NCBI RefSeq assembly: GCF_037975245.1
Contig: NC_092566.1
Location: 14,007,001-14,071,000, forward strand
Direction of reading: 5' to 3'
Source: Apostichopus japonicus
Lineage: Eukaryota > Echinodermata > Holothuroidea > Aspidochirotida > Stichopodidae
Length of the DNA: 64,000 bases
Under the pieces are notes generated by a model. The model had not been told where the DNA came from and searched no databases. It saw nothing but the letters and a program-made list of their open reading frames with translations. Shown here piece after piece: positions 27,101 through 39,100 of the stretch. The position numbers were made by a program, and so were the translations under genes. Position 1 is the first letter of the stretch. Every line of letters starts with the position of its first letter.

Positions 27101-30100
27101 GTACAGAACATATTCCTCAGTGAACTAAAATTTGTGCACATGAATAAATGATGAGTTGTTTTAGTTAAGTATGTCAGGATTTTAAGGAACATTGCTTAGT
27201 TTCCAATGATTCTCAGTTGGTACATTAGACTTAGCCTATGTTCTTGTGTTCATTGTTTGTTTAGTTTTATGGGTATCACATTACTCTGATTTTTAGTGTT
27301 ACTATGATGTTCTAGTTGGAATAAAACAAAATGAATATCGATAATTATATGTGAAATAGAAGAAGTTGCATGCTTTATTGTAACACCACTTTGTGATTTG
27401 AATAAATTAATTTATCTTTAGGAATCGAAGTCTAATGTCATTTCTTTTATAGCCTTCCTGCAACTGCAAATGTAAATTCAGCTTTGACCCATTTACGTGG
27501 TCAATTTGTTTGACCCAATCTGCTGGGCTGGTGGAGATTGCACTAACCACTGGGTCAAAAGCTGGGTCAAAGTAGCATATGGGTCAAAGTAGCGTATGGG
27601 TCAAAATAACCCAGTTTTAGGTCAGATGTCAAATGACACAGATCCTTGGTCAAATTGACCCAAACCTGGGCTGGTGGAGATTCCACTAAGTTGCTGGGTC
27701 AAATTTGGGTCAAAAAATGACCCAAGTGTTTTTACAGTGTATAGCAATTGCAGTTAAATTACCTTTCCAATTCGGTGACTTATCCTTTACAGCCTGTTGG
27801 CTTCTAAGTCATCATACGGTCCCTAGAGTCCCCTACCAAACCAAGAGGAAAACATACTTTGTGATCGATTATCCGTGATATAGTGTACGCTGAATGTTTG
27901 CATATTTTCAGGAATAGAAGACTTTGTATGTTCTGTGCATGGTGGTATGTTGTGATGATAACATTCTAACATTCATTTTTGCATCAGCCTCAGATCCTGC
28001 TATAGGATCGAAACGTCAGGCCAACTTACTTTGACGTATTCTCTTGCACAGGCTCTCTATAAGCAGTTTGCTAACAGCTTCATTTTATTTTGACACAAGG
28101 AAGATTTAACACAATCACAACTCCCCCCGCCCCTGCCCCCCACCGCCCGAAAAGAACAATGACAGAAATAAAAAAGCATTGAGCGTATCAGAGCATAATC
28201 AGGGACAATTCAGACTACTTTATTTTGACAAAAGAAATAAAGAAAAGAAAAGAAGGGCAACCGAAATTTGTTTCACTGTAGAGGATCCAGTACTTTATTA
28301 AGGAGGGAGTGTAACCGAGTGGTCTTTGAAGCCAACTTCCATGCAGATCGTGTAGAACCACCACATCCCTCCCCATACCCCAGGGAAACATACCATTATA
28401 CGTCAGATGGTGCATTTTGAGGTAAATTTAGACGATGAAAAAGGTCTATAAATGTGTATGAATGAAGCAAGGTACGGTGTGCTAAATAATAACCACTATT
28501 GATTTTGATTTTTGTGTGTGTGTGTCAGTTTGAAAAGGAATAAACCCATCCTCGTTGAATATGGACATGTATAGAACATGAGCTGCACTCATTTGATTTG
28601 CTATATCACAATATATATGATACTTTGCTTGCCCATAAAGAATTCCCATTAATTATCAATTTTCAGTGTTATCTGGTGCCAGAAGAAATTGCGACCAGAA
28701 TTTCCATCTGGAGGCGAATGGAAGTATAACGTCACCAGAATGGCCAGATCCATATATAGTAAATCAAGTGTGTTACTACCAAGTCAAATTTCCAAACGCG
28801 GAATCCATTCGGCTTAATATAGACTTTTTCGTTACTGAACTCGACAAGGACGAATTATACTTCAACGATGGACCAACTCCACCGGGTATTCGCGACCCGG
28901 AAGTATTAAAATTGAGCGGAGATATACAGCCTGGGAATCGTTCTGTGTCACCTTTACTCTTCGATACCAACCAACTTACCTTGATTTGGGAGTCTGATCG
29001 AAATCTCGCAGGGCCAGGATTTTTGCTAAGTTTTATTATCGGTGAGTATTGCATGCGCCAAGTAGAGATCCACTTTGAATGCCGTTATAAAAAGTTAATT
29101 TCAACCATATAGGCCTACGCCAATGACGTTTATGTGTTCCCTTATAATCCAGGAATCAACATTTAACGAACAAATATGCTCTCCTGGGTTGTAAAAATGT
29201 CCATTTCTTGTAATGCTTTTCTATGACAATCCTACGCAGGTTAACCACCCCCGGCCCCCCTCTACGATTTCCATCCACGCCCAACTTCCACTATAGATAC
29301 ATACAGTAGCGACTGTACAAAGTTACAAAAGTGAGGGGGGGGGGTGGTAGAACGCACTGGCGGATCCAGGGCCTTTGTTTGGGAGGGGCCAAAGTGGCAT
29401 TAGAGTGATATGGGGGAGGGGTGTAAGGGGAGGGGGGCCCCCTCGCCTTTGGAAAATTTTCTATTGCTGAATGCCCTCAGATGCAATTTGGTGCGACAAA
29501 AGTGTACAATGGTGATGTTAATTTACTTCTAAAAAAATGTTTCCCAGGTGTAATTTTCTAAAATATTTATAAAACAAAGTTGGGAACATATTTCTCAAGA
29601 AATTTTATTTCTCATAGGTTATAAATTTCTTACAACCAGCCTGTAACTGCAAAATTGTGTTTCAACTGTAAATCCTCATGCTCATACATTTACATAGCTC
29701 CCAACTTTTGAGAAGGCAAATGCTGGTCCATGCCACGAATCGCCGTCCTGGGTGACAGGCGCGGCGGGACGGAAAAATTATTGGGGGGGGGGGCTAATGT
29801 ATGGAGACTATCTAAGCGGAGCGCCACCATCGGTTGGCGCAGAGCGTACAAGAAAATTTTGGGTTTTTTCAAACCCCTTGATGGCCGGAAACGGCACTTC
29901 CCGAGTGTTTTATGCTGCGAATACCTAGCCCTAAAATATAGGTCTCAAGTCTGCAGATTGCACGTAAAAGTCTGTAAAAACATTGTTATTGTGTGTATTC
30001 GATGGTGCTTTAAGAGAGTAGCTATTACTCGTAGTGTACTCGCAAAGACGTTTTTGAGTGTGGTAAGGGCAGTGGCGGGGGGGGGGCAAGAATGGTCTGT

Positions 30101-33100
30101 AGGGGCGCTTTCAACACTATCTAAGCGGAGCGCCATCACAGGTTGGCGCGGAGCGTACAGAAAAATTTTGGATAAAGATACTCCCTAGATTGCAGGAAAT
30201 GACCCTTTCCGGGCCTTGCTAATTTGCAGATAAACGGAGAATAAATAGGTGTCGTCGCCAGTTTGTCGGAAAATTACACCAACAGAATATGACAAATGTC
30301 AATAGGTATATGAGAGCGCAATAAAATAGTCAATAATCGCGAATAAGTAATAAGTAGTGAAAAGCTGAAAAGGGCGCCAGCAGTCCATTTGAGTCCGTCC
30401 GGGGGGGGGGGGGGCATCCGCCCCCTGACTGTGTATATATACGCTCCGCCGCTAAGTAAGGGGATGTTGGAGAACTGGCTGAAATGAGGCAAGTCATTGG
30501 CCTAAGACGAAGTTGTGTTATGCTAACCGGTACTCACACTCACTGCTTCCACTTTTCACGGGGCGTGAAGACGCGGTTGGGGTGACAACGTGGTCTATAG
30601 CCAGGGGACGCGCCGAGGGTCCCCCAGCAATTACTAAAATTATTACACCTATATATAGTATACATGTGCATCGGACAGATCGACAAGTATGCATTGAAAA
30701 ATGGGCAGATGCACGTTTCGGAGCCTTGGTAAATATTGGGGGGCTTATCATGCATTTGCCCCCTCAACTTTTTCATTGGGGGGCAGCCCCCAAGCCCCCC
30801 CGGTTCCGCCGCCACTGCTGGGGAGGGGTATAAGGGGAGGGGGTGTCCCCCTCCCCTTTTGAATTTTTTTGGAATCCTGGTGATGCCTACATGTAAAATG
30901 GTGGCACTTAGAAAGGCTTTTGTCAGCCAAAATTTTCTGACAAATATGCATTTTTTTGTGTGTAACATCAATAAATTGAATAGTAGGTGATAATTCATTC
31001 TTTCCCGTGGCATGAAATGTTCGCTGCTCGCCCCAATGAAAAGAATTATAGGCTAATTTGAGGTTCAAATGATGCTGTATAGGAGGTTTTATACTCTATT
31101 ATGCTAAATGCTAAAGAAATGATGGTTGCTAAGTCAAAATTTGATGCCAATTTTGTATGTATACTTGACAATTACAATGCGGTTTTTTCGGACGCTTGTG
31201 CGGGTCAGCGGGTTTGGGTGTTAGAATGCGGGTCTAATTCCCGCGAATTGCGGGTCAGTTGGGAGCTCTGCATTTAATTTTAAACCAGAAAACGAAAAGG
31301 TTAAGACTAGTCTACCACTGCTATTCCTCTCGATTTTTTTAATTTCCAATCATATGATTTAGCGGATGTTCGGAAACACTTTTTGGCTCACCTTTGGGGG
31401 GGGGGCCATGGCCCCCCTTGGCCCCCCCTTGGATCCGCCAGTGGTAGAACGCCACCACGGGTGTAGGCCCTTGCCCAGAAGAATTTAAAATGTTTGTAAC
31501 TGGCCAACGGCGAATAGCTTATGCTCAATCTACGGTCGCCCAGAAGAGAGATTTGATACCGAACTTCCATATTTTCCAAAATCCGTTTGTTTTCTATCCT
31601 CACAATTCAATTTTTTTGTTTTGAAATTTCCGCCTCTTATCAGTTAGTTGCGACAGTTTGTTTAAAATAGTTTAAATTTCGCCGGACTGTTTAAGCCTAT
31701 GCAAAGGCCAAAATGTATACTTTTTGTCAAAGCTTGCGGCGTTTATCTCGAATTTCGAAATGAATAACAAGGAATGAAGGTATTTGTTTTATAAAATCTC
31801 AACATATATATAGTTGGGGAGCAAAGTGGAGGGGAGGGGGAAGGGGAGGGGATGTTCAAAATTTATTTTACATATCATCAACTTAAATTGGTATATGTCG
31901 ATATAAATTGATGATATGTGTCGAATTAAGCTGGCATAAGTCAATTTAAATCGACATCTAACAGTTTAAATCGATGATATGTCAATTTAAATCGGTAGAA
32001 GTCAATTTAAGCTACTAGAAACCGGTATAAGTGGAAGGAAATTGGTATATGTCGATTCCCCACAATATGAGACTGATGGCCCGCCATAGCGCGTTTAGCT
32101 GAAGTGCTGCAAAACCAACAGCAGACGACAGGTTATTTACACGATGGAGAAACTTTGCTCATACACTGAGCATAAATTACGTTATTTTAGTTCAGTGGTA
32201 CGGTACAAACTCCTAAGTAACTCCGGAGTCTGTACGATCAAACAGGTAGACCAGCTGGGCTAGTTTAATTTGGTTTTTTAGTCCAAACCCTCTCGTAGCA
32301 AAAGAGATACAGATCGGGAAAGAGATGGGAAAGAAATTAGGAAGGCACCGTCGTCAGACAGTGAAGAATGCCAGTTGCGAATCGGTAATCGTGGGTTGTT
32401 TTGATGTGCATGAATGGTAGTTTATGAATCCATAGTAACTTCAGCGTTAATCGCGATGTCCTGTGTTGTCTAAACAAGGAGTTGTTCCATAACAACTCCC
32501 TGTTCCATAACAACTCCCTGGTGTAAAGTAGGGGTGATGATTCCGTTAGATTATTCTACACTTTGGGAGATCATGCATGCACTGTAGCAGTAACACTTCT
32601 AATATGTTAGGAATTAGGCTAGCTAGGCCTAACGTACTTAGCCTACTACATAAAATTGCACCATTAACTTACACACTAAATCGTCAAACTCAAGGTAATG
32701 TGATCTATAACTGAGCGGTAAGTCCTCGTAGAAGTTCTCACTAGCTAAGCCCTACCCATCACTTGATAGCTGACAAGTTGGTCATTCATAGTACTATCAA
32801 ATTACCATATCATGACCATGAAGATTGTTGTCTATGAGCCTGAACTTTTCACCACTTGTAAACAAAACTCTTCACTCAGTAGGCCTAGTAAACAATTTTC
32901 CTACGCTGTTCCTGAGGACAAACTAAAACGAATGACAGCGAATGACCAAATGACTTTGTACAGGGTTAATTATCATTCGCGAATGACAACGAATAACAAA
33001 GAAGGATGGTGGTGAGAAGAGATAGAATGATTAACGGAGTGGAGTAAACGCGGTTATTGGTTTTCTGTGCAAAAATGATTTGAGGAAAATCGCATGTTAA

Positions 33101-36100
33101 GTGGTTGCAAGGTGGGGGGGGGGGGGGAGGGGGGAATAAAAACAATAAGAATAATTTTTTTACATTAACAAATTTTTTCAATTGCCCTAAGTTCACGGGA
33201 TAAAATCCCACAGGGCTAGTCAGACATCTTGCTCAAGAATTTCCGAAAAACACAGGTCGCAGTCGCAAAATGTCAACTCGGATTTTTGCGATTTTAACCC
33301 CGATTTTGGGGGGAAATTTCCGCAAGACGGGTGCCCCCCTTGCCCCCCCTTCCCTACGCCACTGTTACAGAGTAGCTCCATAACTGGCGCAAATTTTCTC
33401 CTTTTCCAGTCCCTTTTACACCCCCCCCCCATAAAAATAAAAATAAATCTTTTTTTTTTCATAGAAATGTCCAATATAAAGACTTCCTGAAATTTTTAGC
33501 CGTTTCAAGATTATAGTATTGTTAGTTTCTAACAATTAATATCGGAAAAATGACGTTAAATTTACTTTTTAAAATCAGACTTACAATTTCGCTTACTATA
33601 AGGTGCGTTTGTATCTTGTCTGTACTTTACTAGATCTAGTAAGCCACCCACTTCGCATCCACTCGGTTTGCATGGCTTTAATATACCCACGAAGTCTGAA
33701 CTGTGATATCTGGTTGAAGCAAATGTCTGTGCTGTCATTCACTGTCATTCGTTTTAGTCAACGCAATTTTTTTAGTGTGTACAACATATTGTCATTCGTT
33801 ATGTGTAACGCAATTGTCATTCGTTTTAGTAACACCCTGTTCCTGGCCTGGGAGACCAAAAGTGGTATACAATTGCCTCAATTGATCCAAGTTTGTACTT
33901 CAATTTGCACTCTCCAGCATCCAAGCCATAGAAAATCAGATTTTGTTTGATAACATATTGAAATGTTGTTCTCCTGATGCTTTCAGCACTTTTCCTGAGG
34001 AAGTATGAGTTTATAAACTCAGGCGGATTGATATAGACCCTGTGTGACAACTTACAAGGCTCAAGTAAACATATTATGGACATTGTGCCTATTAAGCCTG
34101 GTCTGGGGGCATCCTCTCAGTGGGGGGTCAACACCTGCATCTTAAAAGTCTTTTAAAGCAGCATTTTGCGTCCTTTTCTATGGTTTTTCTCAACCTCACT
34201 GATTCCACGATGCCATAACGACATACATAACTAGCTTATCTATTCAAATCGAACTTCAAATGGTGGCATCAAAGTCGAAAATTTACAACTTTCATCTTTG
34301 TTTTTATCAAAGATATTTTCCGTTGGGATCCAAATAAACCTCGCCCACAATATGAATATTTAAAAGCTACGAACGTCATTGGCCAATACGTAATACAACA
34401 CCATGCTTGATTTGTGTAGATTGTCTATGGAGGTTGTGCCAGAGAGCTGTTAGAGTCCAGCTCGCTGTTTGTACCAAGTTACCAACTTGACGTTTGAATC
34501 TAATTTTTAGCAACGGCTCATAACTAAACCTGCATCTCTGATTGGTTGGATTCAAACTAGTGGGTTAGGGGAACTGTATGCGATTAATATAAAATGTGGA
34601 ATTTGTCGATGGACACTTTTCTCATTATCTGCAAATGTCCTTAATTATTCGCCAATTAACGCATTTGGCAGGGAAAACTTGACTAATATCTTAGTTTGCT
34701 GTTTTGTGATTGATATATGTAAAAAACTTGATGGACTTGTCAAAAAGTGGAAAACAGCAACAAAATGGAAAATGCTGCTTTAAAATATTATGTAGGCCTA
34801 GGCCCTATAGTTTGTGTTTTGCTCCGTAACCCCTCATCATTTCATGGTCATAAGTTGTACATTAACTTTGGGCTATGACTGAAGTACAGTACGATATATA
34901 TCAGTGATCTGCACATAGTGAATTAGATATTAGAAGCCAAGCTGATGAACTGCAAGTTTGCAATACTCTAAGTGTTTGATACACATTTTCAGTTGGTGCA
35001 TATCAACATATACCTCATAAACTGCCATACATTCCAATCCACAATGTCTTAATTTAGTTTTTCAATTTTTTGGTTCTTCAAAACTTTATCGTGCTATATA
35101 CCAATAATAATGGTACAATAGAGTGGAAGTTAGTGGGTTAATTTACATTCTGTTGGCCTCTGAGAAATTATTACAATGAATTGTTGTCACCCTTCAGTTT
35201 CATATGTTATAAGGCAGGTTTTCACCTTCAGAGCAACATGCAGTTATTACTCACAAGTCAGTTCCTTGTGTAAAACTGTCCATATACAGTAACATTATTG
35301 TATTGGAACTCATGTTTTCCGTCAAACAGAATTTTGTGTATCAAACAGTCTATTTTTGTTTATACACATAACTTAAGTTATATATAACTATCAATTGCAT
35401 ACTACATCATGCAGGAAACAAATGATTGGGGATTTGTGGTTGTTATGTTAGTTTTTGTCTTGTGAGGTTAGCATTTTTTGTGCCAATATTGACCTGGAGT
35501 GCCGATATGGGCGTATTGTAAAACGTGTGCATTAAAGTTTATTGTCAGCAAGAACTTTACAATTAACAGAGTTTGAGATGTATAGGCTTCGCAACAAAGC
35601 TCTTGCATGCTGTGAATAGGTTTGCTCAGCCTTAGAATCAAGAAAGACAAATAAAACTGCTTACAAAAGAAACATACTTTTGAGCCTGCCTGATTTGAAG
35701 TTGCGGTAAGCGGTTATGGAATTAACAATGCTGTCGTTGCCCATGTCTTTATAAACAAGTGACAAAAAGGAATGCTGAAATGAGTCCCACCCAGGTCATG
35801 TCACAAATCAAGTCAGGGAAGTAAACTTGTTTTCCAAGCAAAATTTCATGTTCATATTAAAAATTATAAGCTAAAAACAAGACATGTGGGCCCTATTTCA
35901 AGTAGAAGCATGAGAATTGCTCAATACCCCCTGTTTAAAAAAAAATGTGTCCCAAAGCATCCCCAAATACCAGGTCATACATACTGACCCTCAAAAAATG
36001 TCCTATTAATATGTTATATTTATCATGAAAATTAAATAAGAAATATGAGTTTGATTAGTCCTACTTTTTCCCCGTAATGAAAGCATTATCAGTGGTTTGC

Positions 36101-39100
36101 TGAACAGTGCATGTGTATAGCTTTCAAGTTATTGCTTCAAAAATCAGAAAATCCAATGTTAACCACCCCAGTTAGAAAATAGCTAACTGGATGGGCCAAA
36201 AAATAAGAGAAAACTTTAAAGCTGCCAGTACGATGTAACTTCAATGCAAAACAATCCACTAGTTGCGAAAAGTCAATACACAGCATTGAACCAAGTCAAT
36301 TTCTTACATGGATTTTTTTCTCCTGTTTTTTTTCTTCAGATGTCGATTTTTGCTGGCAGAACCAGTGCCAGGGAAGTTCCGTGTGCCTGGATATGGAAGA
36401 TGGATATACATGCCTCTGTCCCAATACCCATGTTGGTGAATTCTGTGAATTTGGTAAGGAAGAAGATTAAAACAGTGCCATTTAAAGAAAGATTTACTCA
36501 AAAAGTATGAATGGAAGTTATGGCAAACATGTTCTAAGAAAAGTAAATTTTGTAGTTGGAAAGCAATGAACAAAGTTCAACCACTGAAATATGTGTATAT
36601 TGCCATGTAGTGTATATCAACTGGAATTACACTTCTCTGTTGTTAACAAATTCTTCCCTTTCTTTCATAAGAACCATAAGAAAACTGTTGCTATATAGAG
36701 AAAGAGCATACTGGTTGGTAAATCATTAATAACAAGCTTGTTGAGTCATGCATTTTGAATCAAATTTTACATCCTACTGTCCATACATGTTTGTTGAATT
36801 TTCAGTAATATAAATAACAAATATGGCGAATCAATAGTTCCACTATTATAGTAAGTACTAAAGCATGTCGTTGCCAATTTGTGACTGTTCTGTTAGATTG
36901 TACAAAGTAGATCTGCATTAAGTTGGCACCTGGCTGCTGTTGGTATTTGCTCAGAAAATAATGAATGTGTAATATTCTTGATTTAAGATGTTCTAAGATG
37001 TCCATTTGGTAAATGAATGTCTCTTCTAATCAAGTTCAACTGTGTTTGGATGTACAGTAGCTTTAGATCTACTCTGTGCCATGCACATGGCTATGTGCAC
37101 CTATACAGCTTCCAGGTACATTATGGGTCTGTAGTGTTATTGTCTTCCACTTTCATTTGCTATTGGGATGCCATGATATCACTTAACAAATTTATATCAT
37201 TTAATAAAGGACAGTGCAGCTGATAAGCCCTTCAATATGCTTCGTATCCATATTGTTGTACTGGGGGATATCTATCAACATATATACACATTTGTAGTGA
37301 AAATGCTATCTACTTTACAGGATTGGTTCTGATTGCCGTTACACAACCCATAATAACAACCCGTGCTCTTGTAGAGGGCACATTTGTGTTCACCTTGAAC
37401 TTTGACCTATCTCTGACCCCATCTGAGAACGCCGTATTTCAAGCAGTGGGGTTTAACCTATGGCGAGTGCAGGCATTCTTAAGTGGCACGGCCGATGGCA
37501 ATGGACAGCGGATTGGAACATTAACTCCACTCCTTACCCAAGCACAGGGTGGAGCCTCATGGCTACCTTCAGCAAATACAAACTTATTTGGTATCCAGGC
37601 AAACTTTATTCTGTCTGGGTTTGTCTGCTCAGATGTACAGTACTTGTGTGCGATTATTGACAAGTCTTCAACGGCAGATTTTGAAGTGAGAGGTGACCCT
37701 ACAGAAGAATCACTGATTGGATGTACCCCGATTAGCTGCAGAGGTAATGTACTGTAATATATTGAATGATTAATGGGAACATATGATCATGAAGAAACTT
37801 ATGAGTTTGAAAGAATTTGTAAAAGTAAGTTGGCCTGACGTTTCCATCCTAGCAGGATCTTCTTCAAAAGCTAAATGATAAGTAACAGTAACAGTCAGGG
37901 ACAAAAACACACACAGAATACAGACAGGTTAATTAGCATGGTGAACACAAAGAGATAGATGTAAGGGGAGTTTGAAAGAAAGATATCAATTTCAACAAAT
38001 CTAGTTTGTACACAATAGACTAGCTTACAAAGGGAAATGCTTTCATGCAAGGTACAGTTTTTTGGTTTTCAAACAATTGTTTTTGCTGATTCCCTTTACT
38101 TTCATGAAGTCAGCATTGAGAGAAAACAGAGATAAGATCAGCACACATAAGTTGCACAAGTAGGCTAGCTAAAATGGGACACATTTACATGATCACAACA
38201 ATATGTCATAAATAAGCTTGCAGATTAACATTAATGTTGCTTAGAAGTTTCCATTGCAAGCTTTACTTGATGACTGAAGTCTTATGTGTATGTACTGTAG
38301 TAATATAACCATAGATTGTCAGCTAGTTTGACTGCAAATAAGAATGTACTGTGTGTATCACTTCAATCTTTAAAGTCTCAATGTGTGTTTTCCAAACTAT
38401 AAACTTTGACCTTTCCAGCTTGCTGCCATAAATGCTCAGTAAAAATGTCACCGGTCTATGCAATTTTCATATTAATATTCATTATTTTTATTGATTTGTC
38501 TGTTGTTAAACATTTTGAGCTGAATAAAATTCGCCAGATTTTGTAACAAGTCCGTAGATTCTACAAACTTCAATCAAAATTTGAAAGCCCCGCCCAACAG
38601 ATCGTGCGCCAATCAAATCTCTCTGTTTTGTTTATGACTGTTACGCCTATCTTACTTTCACTTTCGTGGCTAGCCTGTGTTAGGTCTCTTGAATAGCATC
38701 TTTCTTTCGGTCTTGCTGATGTAGTTTGCGAAATTGTGTCATTTCCTTCCATTGCAATGAATAAAATATTTAAGGTATTTTCAGACGTTCCTCCATGGAA
38801 TTGGGTAACAAAAAGTCAACGATACGAGTACATATATACAGGTTACATTTGTGTAATGAGCATGCTGATATGGGCTGTCACAGTGATTTTACGGTAAATC
38901 GTTCGTGCCATAAGGGCAACAGAAAATCAAAATTTTTTCTTTCAATTGTGCAACAGCTTTTCTCCATTAAATCCACCTGGTCAGATTGCATTTAGAATAA
39001 AGAAGAAACATTGAATCTGCTTTAGAAGTTTGTTTTCTGAAATTCATCAGCAAAAACGTATTGAGTCTTTAACAATAGTTTGGCATGGATTAGATGACAC

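Larger units (their letters stand above)
22126..27739. mobile_element. CACTA/EnSpm-like DNA transposon, 5.6 kb, with nested insertions
   Basis: The left end CACTGTAAAAACAC and the complement of the right end match over about 26 bases with one mismatch (…CACC/TTGGGTCATTTT). The dinucleotide TA flanks both sides (22,124-22,125 and 27,740-27,741), a possible 2-bp duplication. The right subterminal zone (27,485-27,725) is packed with about eleven GGGTCA/TGACCC motifs in both orientations, as in the transposase-binding subterminal repeats of CACTA elements. No transposase is recognisable; decayed gene pieces lie at 24.4-26.1 kb. Superfamily assignment is inference from ends and subterminal repeats. 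Confidence 0.7.
21594..28666 (+). other. intron 2 (7.1 kb), largely transposon-derived
   Basis: Contains a G-run near 21,737, the 5.6-kb CACTA-like element at 22,126-27,739 with its nested insertions, one retroelement tail with a ribozyme-like motif at 27,984-28,092, and a second, eroded copy of the 13.98-kb MITE family at about 28,265-28,440. I see no further exon of the host gene in it. Confidence 0.6.
29355..31443. mobile_element. hAT-like non-autonomous element, 2.1 kb, 8-bp TSD
   Basis: Ends 'cactggcggatcc' and 'ggatccgccagtg' are exact inverted repeats. The target duplication 'gtagaacg' is exact at 29,347-29,354 and 31,444-31,451. An 8-bp duplication with CA…TG ends is the hAT signature. 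No transposase frame is recognisable. It carries internal pieces related to the 60.0-kb MITE ('gcaatttggtgc' near 29,483), one 'ctatctaag' core copy and the complete MITE at 30,070-30,454. Confidence 0.85.
29042..36339 (+). other. intron 3 (7.3 kb), transposon-rich
   Basis: Holds the 2.1-kb hAT-like element (29,355-31,443) with its nested MITE, a degenerate tandem array (31,860-32,055), the TTAA-flanked element (34,157-34,779) and one copy of a 200-bp repeat (35,893-36,115). A small direct duplication of 'ttccataacaactccctg' lies at 32,482-32,520, and poly-G/poly-C tracts at about 33,113-33,128 and 33,420-33,430. No additional exon was recognised. Confidence 0.6.

Noticed and set aside
30513-31068. 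Several overlapping 100-157-codon open frames on both strands
   Set aside because: They fall in the 2.1-kb hAT-like element, mainly in its G/C-rich repeats, and contain no transposase motif.
33225-33368. Possible further hAT-like MITE ending 'cctacgccactg'
   Set aside because: Only one end is recognisable; no matching start or target duplication was found nearby.
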